Source: Shewanella canadensis | Lineage (GTDB): Bacteria > Pseudomonadota > Gammaproteobacteria > Enterobacterales > Shewanellaceae | Assembly: GCF_003966225.1 (NCBI RefSeq) | Contig: NZ_RXNU01000004.1 | Coordinates: 1 to 64,000 of the forward strand | Direction: 5' to 3' | Length of the DNA stretch: 64,000 nucleotides | Shown here: piece by piece, positions 38,416 to 48,206 of the stretch | Layout: each line of letters opens with the position of its first letter | Position numbering within the stretch: position 1 is the first letter of the stretch | Program-made: the position numbers and the translations under genes | The notes under the pieces: generated by a model | What the model was told of the DNA's origin: nothing | Database searches by the model: none | What the model saw: only the letters and a program-made list of their open reading frames with translations

Positions 38416-40557
38416 ATGATAAAGATAAGAAAAGAGGCTGTATTTAAGTTGGAAGGCTGTGAAGTCATGCCCGGTGAGAATAGCCTTAACTTCTGTGAAC
38501 CTGTTCCGGATAGCGTGATACCGGGAAAGGTCTCTATTCAACCCAAGTTTATCGAGTTGCTGAGTTATCTGGCACGAAAACACCCAAATGTAGTGACCCG
38601 TGATGAACTCATCGACAACATCTGGGAAGGGAATGCCTATGTCGGTGCTAAGGCATTAACGAATGCTATCTGGCATTTGAGGAAACATCTCAATCCTCTG
38701 CTTAATGGCGAACAAGCGATAGAAACCGTAAGAAAAACCGGTTATCGATTATTGATTGAGCCCATATTTGATGCCTCAGATCTGGTGGATGACCCCCAAG
38801 TATTGCAAGTAGAGCAGGCTAAGGTTGAGCGCTTAAGTAAGCAGTTACGATTGGGGACGTATGCCATGCTTTTACTCCTGCTCTTTGTCGCTGGCTCCGC
38901 CGGTTTGCACCTGTATCAGGATAGTCAGCAATTGCGTCAAACTGAAATGGTGCAATTGACCCGTGCTGCGGGGGCTGAGTTGTATCCGGCCGTTTCGCCG
39001 GACGGACGCTGGCTGGTTTATGGTAAGAGTTCTAACTTGTATCTGAAAGACTTAGCGTCACCGACGCAGACACCCAAGCGACTGACATCGAAACGGACTC
39101 GTGAACTAAGGGCTATCTGGTCGCCTGATGGTAAGTCGCTGATATACCCCAGCCAAGATAGGGAAACCCGTGAGTGCCATATGAATCGCCTCATGTTGGA
39201 GACGAATGAAGTGAGCCATCTGTCTGAGTGTTACAGTTATACCTCTGCGTTAGATATCTCCATGGACGGTCACTCTCTTATCTATATATGGAAAGAGGAA
39301 GAGAGGGAGGATCTCGATGCAGGCCTATACCAGCTCGATCTCGATGCTGCTGAGCCTACTCCGGTCAGAGTCTCATGTGAGCGTGATTGTGGTTACCGGG
39401 ATAGAGATGTTGCCTTTAGCCCCGATGGGAAGTGGATTGCCATAGCGAGGCGATATGGCACTATCTCTGAAGATATTTTTATACGGGATATTTTAACCGG
39501 CGAAGAGATACGCCTGACTCAAGGTTTAGAGGATATTCGTGGTTTGAGTTGGGGGCCGGATAGTCGGAAGCTGGTTTTCAGTACCGAAAACTCGGGATTC
39601 AGAGATGGCTTTGTTGTCAATATCGAGTCTAAAGACTTACTGCCGCTGTCGGTTTCAGGCTTCAGCTATCCGAAATTTATCCCTCACCGGGATGAGCTGG
39701 TCTATTCCAACTATATCAAAGATTTTAGTCTTGCCTATCTGGCTCTGGATCAAGATATTCCTTCGACCATATTTCCCATATCCCAGTCGGAATACAGTTA
39801 TCGTAACCCCGATTACTCTTCGAAAGCCAAACGTATCGCCTATGTGTCTAACGAGACCGGGTTCAATGAGATATGGACGTCAGATCATAATGGATTAAAC
39901 AGGGTGCAGCTTACCGATCTTAAAAGAAGGGTCGCCTTTCCGACATGGTCTCATGATGGCAGTAAAATTGCGTTTCTGGCTCCGGACGATAAGAATGAAG
40001 GGAATAAGATCCATATTGTAGACCTCTCCAGCGGCGGTATCAGCATATTACCTTCAAGGTCTTCAGATCATAGGAGGCCGAGCTGGGCGTGGGGAGATGA
40101 ATGGGTGCTATCATCGACCAATGATGGCTTAACCGCCTTCTCACTGCACAACCATTCGCCCAAGCATCTGAGTACTATCGATGTACGTTTAGGCAAGATG
40201 ACCGATGCAAATACCTTAGTATTTACCCGCTATGATGAATATGGCCTCTGGTCTATGGATATTTCGAATCCTCTACAAGTGGAGCCCTTGATTGCCATAG
40301 AAGACTTTAACGAGAGTTACAACTGGGTCGTGACCGACAAAGGGGTCTATTTTCGCGAGGTCAATTCAGGGTATCAGCTGATTAATTTCTGGAGCTTTAA
40401 TACCGATCTCACCACGCCAATCTTAAAATTGCCCGCGAGCAGTTTGAGCTCTTTTGGGGCCATGAGCTATATTCCCGGCGAGAGACGGCTACTGATGACC
40501 CTGTCTGAGTATTCAAAACGTGATGTAATTAAACTTAAACATAAACTATTGCATTGA
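38416..40557 (+). CDS. CadC-like transmembrane regulator with TolB-type propeller
   Basis: 713-aa membrane-bound transcription factor. The N-terminal OmpR/PhoB-type winged helix (about 10-110: SIQPKFIELLSYLARKHPNVVTRDELIDNIW ... IETVRKTGYRLL) binds DNA in the cytoplasm. One membrane helix lies at about 150-172. The periplasmic part has repeated TolB/WD-like blades (AVSPDGRWLVYG, AIWSPDGKSLIY, AFSPDGKWIAIA, WSHDGSKIAFLAP). The ATG with GGAG six bases upstream was preferred over one six codons earlier. It is divergent from the TonB receptor and so is the likely regulator of the receptor-peptidase-phosphatase cluster. Confidence 0.88.
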   Translation: MIKIRKEAVFKLEGCEVMPGENSLNFCEPVPDSVIPGKVSIQPKFIELLSYLARKHPNVVTRDELIDNIWEGNAYVGAKALTNAIWHLRKHLNPLLNGEQAIETVRKTGYRLLIEPIFDASDLVDDPQVLQVEQAKVERLSKQLRLGTYAMLLLLLFVAGSAGLHLYQDSQQLRQTEMVQLTRAAGAELYPAVSPDGRWLVYGKSSNLYLKDLASPTQTPKRLTSKRTRELRAIWSPDGKSLIYPSQDRETRECHMNRLMLETNEVSHLSECYSYTSALDISMDGHSLIYIWKEEEREDLDAGLYQLDLDAAEPTPVRVSCERDCGYRDRDVAFSPDGKWIAIARRYGTISEDIFIRDILTGEEIRLTQGLEDIRGLSWGPDSRKLVFSTENSGFRDGFVVNIESKDLLPLSVSGFSYPKFIPHRDELVYSNYIKDFSLAYLALDQDIPSTIFPISQSEYSYRNPDYSSKAKRIAYVSNETGFNEIWTSDHNGLNRVQLTDLKRRVAFPTWSHDGSKIAFLAPDDKNEGNKIHIVDLSSGGISILPSRSSDHRRPSWAWGDEWVLSSTNDGLTAFSLHNHSPKHLSTIDVRLGKMTDANTLVFTRYDEYGLWSMDISNPLQVEPLIAIEDFNESYNWVVTDKGVYFREVNSGYQLINFWSFNTDLTTPILKLPASSLSSFGAMSYIPGERRLLMTLSEYSKRDVIKLKHKLLH

Positions 40558-40603
40558 TTCTGTTTAAAGGCTGGAGGCTCGTGCCGTGCCCCAGCCAAAA
40601 ATA

Positions 40604-41713
40604 TTATGCCGCGGGAAAGAGTGAGCCCAGTACACCTTCTCGGGAGGCGCCTGTCACGGCGGGTAGGTTACCAGAGAGACCTTGATGATGACGCATGGCA
40701 AGCCAGGCAAATGCGATTCCTTCGACCCACTGAGGGGCAATACCCAGATCCGAGGTTGTGCTGAGCCTATATCCGGGAAGTAACTTGTCCAGACGTGACA
40801 TCAGTTCGGTATTAAACGCCCCCCCTCCGCAGACAAACATCTCCCCTCTGGGTGATAAGCCAAGGGTCTCTTTCGCTATGCTGTGGCAAGTGACATCGAG
40901 CAGGGTGGATTGAATGTCGGCTTCATTCAAGTAGCCGAATTCGGCGGCCTGTTGCTCAAGCCAGGCCTGATTGAATAGCTCTCGTCCCGTACTCTTAGGA
41001 AAGGGTTGAGAGAAGTAGGTATGAGAAAGCAGATGTTTCAGTAGCTTTTCATCGGTCGTTCCGCTTGCAGCCCAGGTACCACCTTCATCATAGGCTTGAT
41101 CTTTTACCTGCTGTATCCAGGCATCGACTAAGGTGTTACCCGGTCCGGTATCGAATCCAATCACATCGTCAGTATTACCGGGCAGGTAGGTAAGGTTAGC
41201 TATCCCGCCGATATTGAGAATTATGCGCGGTGTGTCCGGACTGGTAAACATCTGCTGGTGGAAGGCGGGAACCAGAGGGGCACCTTGCCCGCCCAGAGCG
41301 ATATCTTTACGCCTGAAGTCGGCGATAACATTTATGCCGGTTTCGACGGCGATGGTATTAGGATCGCCAATCTGAAGTGTAAATCCCATATCCAGATTCG
41401 GCATATGCCTGACTGTCTGACCGTGGCTGCCTATGGCTATGACTTGCTCTTTGGATACTCCGGCTTTGGCCAGGAGTTCTTTGACGGCGGCACCAAATAA
41501 CAGGCCTACACTGCGGTCCAATTGACCCAAGAGGTTTATCTCATCGCTACCGGGCAAGCAGAGGCGTTGAAGATTTCGTAAGGTGTGTTTGGGGATGACT
41601 TGACTGTGTTTAGCGACGAGCTTTGGACTTGACGAGCTAAAATCGACCAGAACGGCATCGATGCCATCCATGCTGGTGCCCGACATTAAACCTATAAAAT
41701 AGTTTGTATTCAT
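40604..41713 (-). CDS. anmK: Anhydro-N-acetylmuramic acid kinase AnmK
   Basis: Phosphorylates and opens 1,6-anhydro-MurNAc during cell-wall recycling. 369 aa from [19 protein letters not shown], equal to the E. coli protein; 31 further in-frame upstream codons lack homology. The ASKHA-fold motifs [51 protein letters not shown] and VCGGGAFN are all present. It is paired with the M23 peptidase gene upstream, both acting on peptidoglycan. Confidence 0.96.
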   Translation of the reverse strand: MNTNYFIGLMSGTSMDGIDAVLVDFSSSSPKLVAKHSQVIPKHTLRNLQRLCLPGSDEINLLGQLDRSVGLLFGAAVKELLAKAGVSKEQVIAIGSHGQTVRHMPNLDMGFTLQIGDPNTIAVETGINVIADFRRKDIALGGQGAPLVPAFHQQMFTSPDTPRIILNIGGIANLTYLPGNTDDVIGFDTGPGNTLVDAWIQQVKDQAYDEGGTWAASGTTDEKLLKHLLSHTYFSQPFPKSTGRELFNQAWLEQQAAEFGYLNEADIQSTLLDVTCHSIAKETLGLSPRGEMFVCGGGAFNTELMSRLDKLLPGYRLSTTSDLGIAPQWVEGIAFAWLAMRHHQGLSGNLPAVTGASREGVLGSLFPAA

Positions 41714-41876
41714 TATTGTTATCCGTAATAGCCGGACTGATCTACTCGCTTTGCGACTATTGCGAGCAGGAGTCTGAACTGAAATTTTGAAATCGGCACC
41801 TGACATCGGCTCCGGGTCGAGTTGACCCGGGGTTGCCTAACGGGCGTGACCGACGTATTAGATCTTCTTAGTGTGG

Positions 41877-43304
41877 TTATTGAGATGCCAGGTAAACCTG
41901 TTTGTTACGTTGAAGTTTAGTCATGATCTGTTTGCTAAGCGCCATAAACTTAGGTTTATCTTTACTGGCAATAGGCAATGATTTGGGAAGTTTTATTGTT
42001 CTCGGGTTACGGTGAACGCCGTTGACGATAAATTCGTAATGCAGGTGTGCTCCAGTGACACGTCCGGTAGAACCTAAGGTTCCGATGACTTGGCCCTGCT
42101 TTACGGTCGCGCCCTGCTTCACTTTACGCTTCTTCAGGTGCAGATACTTAGTGGTATAGGTGTCATTATGTTTAATGAACACATAGTTTCCATTGTATTG
42201 GTTATAGGCTGACTTGATGACGCGTCCTTTACCCGCGGCTTTAATCGGCGTGCCCACCTTCGCCACGTAATCTACACCTCTATGTGCTCTGACCTTTCCC
42301 GTGACCGGATGAAGTCGTTTGGGGTTGAAGCTTGAGCTTACGTATTTAAAGTCGACAGGGGAGCGCAAGAAGGCCTTACGCATACTACGGCCCTCTTCAG
42401 AGTAGTAGTTACCATCGGTATAACGCACCGCCGTGTAGCGGTCACCCTGGTTACTGAACTCGGCCGCGAGAATATTCCCGTTTCTTAAGAACTCACCGTC
42501 GGCATACTCCTCTTCGAAGATGAGTGCGAAGTGATCGTCTTTTCTGAGATCCAGCGCGAAATCGATGTCCCAGCCGAAAATCGTGGCCAGTTGCATGATC
42601 TGGTTTGGCGTTAATCCTGCGCCGACTCCGGCATTCCAGAAGTTACTGCTTATGGTGGCACTGGCAAATTTGTTACGACTCTCTACCTGCTTGTCTGAGA
42701 TGAGCTCTTTATAGCCAGCTTCATTTTTAGTGATGATGAGAGTAGAGATCGGGTTGAGCTGGTATTTAAGTTCGGCTAATTCACCCGCCGAATCTTTCGC
42801 GATAATGAGCTCCTCACCCGGCATGATTTTGAGCAGGTTCTTCTTTGCCTTAGGTAGCAAGGTTATCTCATAGACATCTCTGGAGCTGAGGCCTGCCCGA
42901 ATGAAGAGAGCGGCTAAGGTATCTCCGCTTTTTACCTGAAAACGTTCAACATCTAAATTTTCTGCTTGCTTAGCCTTTAGTTTCGCCATTGAACCGTCAA
43001 CTAGAGGTTCTATATCACCAGATTCGGTGGTTGAAGCGGAACGGCTCCCCGATGGCGGTGTGGGCTTGCGAAATGCCAGTGGGAGCTTTAATTGCTGAGC
43101 ATTACGGGCTTCAGTATTTGATACTGAGTCGGTTGAGTTATTGCCGAGATCGATACTGCCTGAAAGCTGAGTATTGGTGTTTTTGGATGCCTGAGCATCA
43201 TCGGCCGGGATAAGAAGAATGGTCAGTGTGACCAAAACCAGAAGTGTCAGCAGCATTTGATGCAATCTAGGCAGTAATTTTAATAACGTAATAACCTTTC
43301 CCAT
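41877..43304 (-). CDS. Peptidoglycan endopeptidase, M23 family (MepM-like)
   Basis: 475-aa periplasmic metallopeptidase that probably cleaves D,D cross-links during wall growth. The ATG with AAAGGGG upstream was chosen over a TTG ten codons earlier. A signal anchor lies near residues 15-35. An OapA/LysM-like segment at about 120-165 (RFQVKSGDTLAALFIRAGL) is followed by the LytM domain at about 335-440 with zinc ligands in HRGVDY and HLHYEF. Divergent from tyrS and upstream of anmK, an order conserved in gammaproteobacteria. Confidence 0.92.
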   Translation of the reverse strand: MGKVITLLKLLPRLHQMLLTLLVLVTLTILLIPADDAQASKNTNTQLSGSIDLGNNSTDSVSNTEARNAQQLKLPLAFRKPTPPSGSRSASTTESGDIEPLVDGSMAKLKAKQAENLDVERFQVKSGDTLAALFIRAGLSSRDVYEITLLPKAKKNLLKIMPGEELIIAKDSAGELAELKYQLNPISTLIITKNEAGYKELISDKQVESRNKFASATISSNFWNAGVGAGLTPNQIMQLATIFGWDIDFALDLRKDDHFALIFEEEYADGEFLRNGNILAAEFSNQGDRYTAVRYTDGNYYSEEGRSMRKAFLRSPVDFKYVSSSFNPKRLHPVTGKVRAHRGVDYVAKVGTPIKAAGKGRVIKSAYNQYNGNYVFIKHNDTYTTKYLHLKKRKVKQGATVKQGQVIGTLGSTGRVTGAHLHYEFIVNGVHRNPRTIKLPKSLPIASKDKPKFMALSKQIMTKLQRNKQVYLASQ

Positions 43305-43444
43305 CGACCCCTTTCCCGTCACACTAAATAGCAATTTTTGTCGCTTATACCGATCCCCTTAGTGTACACACTTTCATTTGTGCTGGCTAACAAGTAACAT
43401 GACTCTCTTTATTTATTCATAGGCTCTTTGGAGTAGCTGGCGAG

Positions 43445-44641
43445 ATGGCTGATTTAGACCAAGCATTAGCAGAAATTAAACGTGGTACCGATGAGATTTT
43501 ACTCGAAGCGGATCTGCTGGAAAAATTAAAAGAGGGACGTCCCTTACGTATCAAGCTTGGAGCCGATCCTACCGCGCCTGATATTCATTTAGGTCATACC
43601 GTTATCTTAAATAAGATGCGTACCTTTCAGGAGCTGGGTCATGAAGTTATCTTCTTGATCGGTGACTTTACCGGTATGGTCGGTGACCCAAGCGGTAAGA
43701 ACAGTACTCGTCCTCCTTTGACGCGCGAGCAAGTGTTGGCCAATGCCGAAACCTATAAGCAGCAGGTCTATAAAATCTTAGACCCAGCCAAGACGCGTAT
43801 CGAGTTTAACTCCAGCTGGCTTGAGCCACTGGGCGCCGCTGGTATGATCCGTTTGGCATCGAAGCAGACGGTTGCACGTATGATGGAGCGTGACGACTTT
43901 AAGAAGCGTTATGGTTCGGGTCAATCTATTGCGATTCACGAATTTATGTACCCACTGCTACAGGGTTATGACTCGGTGGCACTGAAGGCGGATGTTGAGC
44001 TCGGTGGTACAGATCAGAAGTTTAACTTGCTGATGGGGCGTGAGCTGCAAAAGTCAGAAGGCCAGAAACCGCAAACCGTGATCATGATGCCTCTGCTTGA
44101 AGGCCTCGATGGTGTCAAGAAGATGTCTAAGTCTGCCCATAACTATATTGGTGTGAGTGAGCCTGCCGGTGAGATGTTTGGCAAGATCATGTCTATCTCT
44201 GATGAGTTGATGTGGCGCTACTTCGAGCTGTTATCATTCCGTCCACTCGGTGAAATTGAACAGTTCAAGGCCGATGTTGACGCCGGTGCTAACCCTCGTG
44301 ACATCAAGATTGCGCTAGCCAAGGAGATCATTGCACGTTTCCATGATGAAGCCGCAGCCGATGCTGCTCATCAGGAGTTTATCAATCGCTTCCAAAAAGG
44401 CGCCATCCCTACCGATATTCAAGAGTTAGAGATCGCAGTCGGTGAAGGGATAGCTATCGCTAACCTGCTTAAAGAAGCGGGTCTTGTTAACTCTACCTCA
44501 GATGCGATGCGCATGATCAAGCAAGGTGCCGCCAAGATTGATGGCACTAAGATTGAAGATACACGTCTTCAGTTAAGCGCCGGGACTACGGGCGTGTTCC
44601 AGGTGGGTAAGCGTAAGTTTGCCAAGATCACCCTGGTTTAA
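43445..44641 (+). CDS. tyrS: Tyrosyl-tRNA synthetase
   Basis: Class I synthetase charging tRNA-Tyr. 398 aa. The HIGH-like HLGHT (about residue 48), [14 protein letters not shown], the KMSKS loop [13 protein letters not shown] (about 230) and a C-terminal S4 RNA-binding domain ([26 protein letters not shown]) are visible. The shorter insert pattern fits the TyrZ-type subclass found in Vibrio and Shewanella rather than E. coli TyrS (424 aa). Confidence 0.95.
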   Translation: MADLDQALAEIKRGTDEILLEADLLEKLKEGRPLRIKLGADPTAPDIHLGHTVILNKMRTFQELGHEVIFLIGDFTGMVGDPSGKNSTRPPLTREQVLANAETYKQQVYKILDPAKTRIEFNSSWLEPLGAAGMIRLASKQTVARMMERDDFKKRYGSGQSIAIHEFMYPLLQGYDSVALKADVELGGTDQKFNLLMGRELQKSEGQKPQTVIMMPLLEGLDGVKKMSKSAHNYIGVSEPAGEMFGKIMSISDELMWRYFELLSFRPLGEIEQFKADVDAGANPRDIKIALAKEIIARFHDEAAADAAHQEFINRFQKGAIPTDIQELEIAVGEGIAIANLLKEAGLVNSTSDAMRMIKQGAAKIDGTKIEDTRLQLSAGTTGVFQVGKRKFAKITLV

Positions 44642-44712
44642 AGATTTGGGTTTAACGTCCTGGTTTAAAGAGCTGGGGCTAAGTCCTTAGCCGCTACAGC
44701 TTGAAAACCGTT

Positions 44713-44741
44713 AAAACGGCCTGTCTCTACAGGCCGTTTTT
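44713..44741 (+). terminator. Terminator of tyrS
   Basis: Perfect 12-bp stem AAAACGGCCTGT/ACAGGCCGTTTT with loop CTCT and a further T. Convergent with the transporter gene and usable from both sides. Confidence 0.85.
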
Positions 44742-44755
44742 GATCCCGCCCTTGG

Positions 44756-46390
44756 TTAACGGACTCCATGCATCCCCCGCGTGAGTAACGGTGAGATAAT
44801 AATGATGAAAGCGCCAAAGATGATGCCGGTCCACATTAAGAATTCAAATAGCTGTATGTAAGTCACTGTCGTCTGAGCTATGTCCATGCCTTGAGGGCTG
44901 GACATATCGATGGCCGTGAGTTGTCCTAAGCGCATCGCTAAGGTTTCCGATAGTGCCATAGCTAAAAACCAGACCCCCATAGATAGGCCGACCACCTTAT
45001 GGATAGCCAGTTTTGTCACCGCAGAGAGTCCCACCGGCGACAGACAGAGTTCACCCGTTGTATGGAGCAGGTAGGCCAGTACCAGCCACCACAAGCTCAT
45101 TTTTCCCGCTTCATCGGGGAAATGAGAGCCCAGGACGAGTACACCGAAACCTAATCCAGCCTGAATGATCCCTAAGCCAAACTTTACCGGGATATTGGGG
45201 TTTAACTTGAACTTGTCGAGCCAGACCCAAAATGCCGCAAAGGGTAGGGCCAGTAGCATGATAAATCCGGCATTGAGGGAGCCAAACTGACCCGCCGCTA
45301 TCTCAATATTCAGGATATTGCGGTCGATGACCCTATCGGCGAACAGGGTCATCGAGCCGGCTGCCTGCTCAAACAGTGCCCAGAAGACGATCGTCGATGC
45401 GATGAGCACCATGAGTACGCTCATCTGGTGCATCTCTTCCCGGGAGCCTTTGAACGCGGCGTAGCCAATTAACCCTATGCCGGCTACCACTAAGACGACC
45501 TGCTGAGCGGCAAAGACCAGGGTTTCATGTTGGATCAACAGCCAGATCAGCCCCAGACTCAGCAAGGCTATGAGGTAGATCAGCTGTTCCTTATTGATGG
45601 GCCCCAGCACTTTCTCTGTCAGAAGTTGCGGATCGCCGGGTTCGGCTAACCCCTTAAGGTATTTTTGCCCCTTGAGGAAGGTAAACAAACCGAACAACAT
45701 ACCGATCCCCGCACTGCCGAAGCCATAGCCCCAGCCGAATGTCTCGCCCAGATAGACACAAATAATCGTCGCGGCGAAGGCACCGATATTGATCCCCATA
45801 TAGAAAATCGTGAAGCCGGAGTCTCGACGGATATCGTCTTTATCGTAGAGCTGACCCACTATGGTGGAGATATTCGGTTTTAAAAAACCGACACCGACAA
45901 CAATCAAGGCTAAGGCCAGATAAAAGATGTTAAGGGCGGCTAAATCACGAATTTGAATCGTTTCGGTCAACACCGTTCCGGCCACCAGAGTTGTGCCGTT
46001 GCTGAGTGTGATATCTGAGATGAGCTCTGTGCCGGCGGCGTACTGTATGGCCTGATGACCTTCAACCGCCATCAAAAAGTGCCCCATGCAGAGTAACACT
46101 CCGCCGAATATGACAGCCTTACGCATCCCTAAATATCGATCGGCCAACATGCCACCTATCACAGGCAATGAGTAAACCAGTCCGGCATAGGCCCCTAAGA
46201 CCTCTAGGCCAGCACCATCGGAAAACAGGTGATACTTGGTCAGATAGAGGAGTAGCAGATACTTCATGCCGTAGAAAGAAAACCGCTCCCACATCTCGGT
46301 GGTAAAACAGATATACAAGCCTTTGGGGTGGCCAAATAGCTCGTCATTAGCTAGCGGACTTTTTTCGGGAAGCTCTGGAGCTGACGCCAT
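44756..46390 (-). CDS. Proton-coupled peptide transporter, POT/PTR family
   Basis: 544-aa major-facilitator protein importing di- and tripeptides with protons. The family motifs are clear: E-x-x-E-R-F-S-F-Y-G in CFTTEMWERFSFYGMKYLL (near residue 33) and the PTR2 signature FTIFYMGINIGAFAA. About 12-14 membrane helices are seen; the stretch between helices 3 and 4 carries a polar insert (GTELISDITLSNGTTLVAGT). It stands alone, convergent to tyrS. Confidence 0.93.
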   Translation of the reverse strand: MASAPELPEKSPLANDELFGHPKGLYICFTTEMWERFSFYGMKYLLLLYLTKYHLFSDGAGLEVLGAYAGLVYSLPVIGGMLADRYLGMRKAVIFGGVLLCMGHFLMAVEGHQAIQYAAGTELISDITLSNGTTLVAGTVLTETIQIRDLAALNIFYLALALIVVGVGFLKPNISTIVGQLYDKDDIRRDSGFTIFYMGINIGAFAATIICVYLGETFGWGYGFGSAGIGMLFGLFTFLKGQKYLKGLAEPGDPQLLTEKVLGPINKEQLIYLIALLSLGLIWLLIQHETLVFAAQQVVLVVAGIGLIGYAAFKGSREEMHQMSVLMVLIASTIVFWALFEQAAGSMTLFADRVIDRNILNIEIAAGQFGSLNAGFIMLLALPFAAFWVWLDKFKLNPNIPVKFGLGIIQAGLGFGVLVLGSHFPDEAGKMSLWWLVLAYLLHTTGELCLSPVGLSAVTKLAIHKVVGLSMGVWFLAMALSETLAMRLGQLTAIDMSSPQGMDIAQTTVTYIQLFEFLMWTGIIFGAFIIIISPLLTRGMHGVR

Positions 46391-46600
46391 AAACAGATCC
46401 TTGAACCATGAGTACAGAAAATGGCTGTAGTACTAATACTAGTCGATGGTTATGGCCGTGCGCTGTTTAGCGGACAGGTCGCGTGCTTATCTTGGGCTGG
46501 AAAAGGTCATTGGAAGGGAAGGGAAGGGAGGGGGAGAGGATATTTCTTGGCTGACGACAGGCCCAAGAGGGGCCTGCCATCGCTTGGGGAGCTAACCTTG

Positions 46601-47080
46601 TTACTGAACCGCTAACTGATCCGCCATGGTTTGGTAATCCATTAGATCTTCGTGTTCTTTGACTCTATGAGTATCCATATCTAGCTTCACGGTGGTGATC
46701 CCCGGAATGGCCAGATCGATAATTTTTCCGGGTTTGCCAAATTGATCACCGGGGCCCTTATAGTGATAGTTGCCGATCATCACGACCAGAGAGCCTGAGT
46801 TAAACATATGTTCAATATTGAACCCATATTCGAGTACGCCTTGATGAGCACGTTTCAGAAAGCTAAGTATATGACGTCTGCCGGTGTACTTTTTATTCGC
46901 GGTTCTGTCATTGAAAACGCTCTCCCGGTTGTAAAAATTGAACAAGGTTTTGTAGTCGTGATCGGTTAATGCCTGAATATACTTCACGGCCAGTTGCTGC
47001 TCGATGGGCATCTCCCCGGTGTTGGCCATCGAAGGTGCGCTGAAAAAAATAAAAATTAACCAGAGATATCGCAAGTTCAT
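46601..47080 (-). CDS. Exported SnoaL/NTF2-like protein
   Basis: 159-aa protein with a signal peptide (LIFIFFSAPSMA) and an NTF2-like cone fold: AVKYIQALTDHDYKTLFNFYNRES, YTGRRHILSFLKRAHQ and TTVKLDMDTHRVKEHEDLMDY. Such folds bind small molecules or form lids; no active site can be assigned. Its ATG overlaps the stop of the TRIC-family gene by 4 bases, so they are translationally coupled. The 210 bases upstream of the transporter (46391-46600) show no gene, only a G/A-rich run. Confidence 0.75.
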   Translation of the reverse strand: MNLRYLWLIFIFFSAPSMANTGEMPIEQQLAVKYIQALTDHDYKTLFNFYNRESVFNDRTANKKYTGRRHILSFLKRAHQGVLEYGFNIEHMFNSGSLVVMIGNYHYKGPGDQFGKPGKIIDLAIPGITTVKLDMDTHRVKEHEDLMDYQTMADQLAVQ

Positions 47081-47703
47081 TGTTTGTTCGTCTTCAGATC
47101 AAATGCTGGTAGAGAAAGGTGCCATTTTATCGCGGCTAGCCTGATGGCCAAAGCTACGATTATTGCCAACACCAAGGCTTGTTTGTCGACAGCCCCTAAG
47201 TGAATACTCAGGCTGTAGCAGATCCCGCCTACGATAGATGCGGTTGCATATATTTCAGTCCTTAAGATCATAGGGATCTGGCGACATAACAGATCTCGAA
47301 TCATGCCTCCTCCCACACCAGTTATCAAGCCCATAACGACAGCAATCATGCCACCCAACTCAAGACTGATGGCCTTCTCGGCACCTATTACGGTAAAGAG
47401 CGCGAGCCCTAATGCATCGGCTATGGGTAAGGTATGCTGTGGGACTTTCTTTGGTTTTCGCACAAATATCATGGTCAAAAGCACGGTAATTAATATGACG
47501 ATGATGTAGTTGGGGTCACGGATCCAGAAAACCGGAGTCGTTCCCAAAAGGGCGTCACGTATACTGCCGCCGCCCACAGCAGTGACGGAGGCTAAGACTA
47601 TCACGCCGAAGGGATCCATCCGATGGCGGCCCGCAGCGAGTGCACCGGAGAGTGCAAATACGGCGGTACCACACAGATCGAAAAAGTAGATCCACTCGCT
47701 CAT
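47077..47703 (-). CDS. TRIC cation channel family protein (YicG/UPF0126)
   Basis: 208-aa membrane protein with seven hydrophobic helices and the two internal repeats of the bacterial TRIC fold: ALAAGRHRMDPFGVIVLASVTAVGGGSIRD and its counterpart VMGLITGVGGGMIRD. Prokaryotic members form trimeric K+ or Na+ channels. The middle gene of three that overlap by 4 bases each (DUF2721, this, NTF2-like). Confidence 0.9.
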   Translation of the reverse strand: MSEWIYFFDLCGTAVFALSGALAAGRHRMDPFGVIVLASVTAVGGGSIRDALLGTTPVFWIRDPNYIIVILITVLLTMIFVRKPKKVPQHTLPIADALGLALFTVIGAEKAISLELGGMIAVVMGLITGVGGGMIRDLLCRQIPMILRTEIYATASIVGGICYSLSIHLGAVDKQALVLAIIVALAIRLAAIKWHLSLPAFDLKTNKQ

Positions 47704-48089
47704 TGATCCATCTCTTCAAGGTGGTAATTGAGTGCATCGACAGAGATACGGATCTCCCTGACCGATAAGAGCAAAGAGTAGAGCAGCAGTAACAGGCTAC
47801 AACCGAAAATAAGTGAGCCTATCTTGTTGAGCCCGACATAGATGAAGATCATGCACACGACACATAGCGCGAAGCTCAATACGCCGGACTCCTGCATGCG
47901 TCTGATTATAATGATCCTTTGACGCAGATTTTTGAGCTGCTCACTATGAACCGGCTTACCGTTGTTGCTCAGGCTTCTGATCAGCGCCGCTAATGAGAAA
48001 AAACGGTTGGTATACGCCAGAAGCAGCAGTGAGATAGCCGGAAACAGGAGCGCTGGAGTGGTTAAAGATACATGAATATGTTCAAACAA
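47700..48089 (-). CDS. DUF2721 membrane protein
   Basis: About 130-aa protein with the family start HVSLTTPALLFPAISLLLLAYTNRF and two further hydrophobic helices near the C terminus. No in-frame ATG exists; the TTG in TTGTTTGAACAT is taken as the start, since family members begin here, while another TTG 17 codons upstream is possible. Function unknown. First gene of the overlapping trio. Confidence 0.8.
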   Translation of the reverse strand: MFEHIHVSLTTPALLFPAISLLLLAYTNRFFSLAALIRSLSNNGKPVHSEQLKNLRQRIIIIRRMQESGVLSFALCVVCMIFIYVGLNKIGSLIFGCSLLLLLYSLLLSVREIRISVDALNYHLEEMDQ

Positions 48090-48206
48090 AGTTGACTGCC
48101 TATAGCGGAAACTGGGAGTTAATAAGGTGAATAATACCAATGGATTTTGTGAATACCAAACAGATTAATTTGTAAATAAGAAGTAACGGGTCATTTGGCC
48201 GTCATA

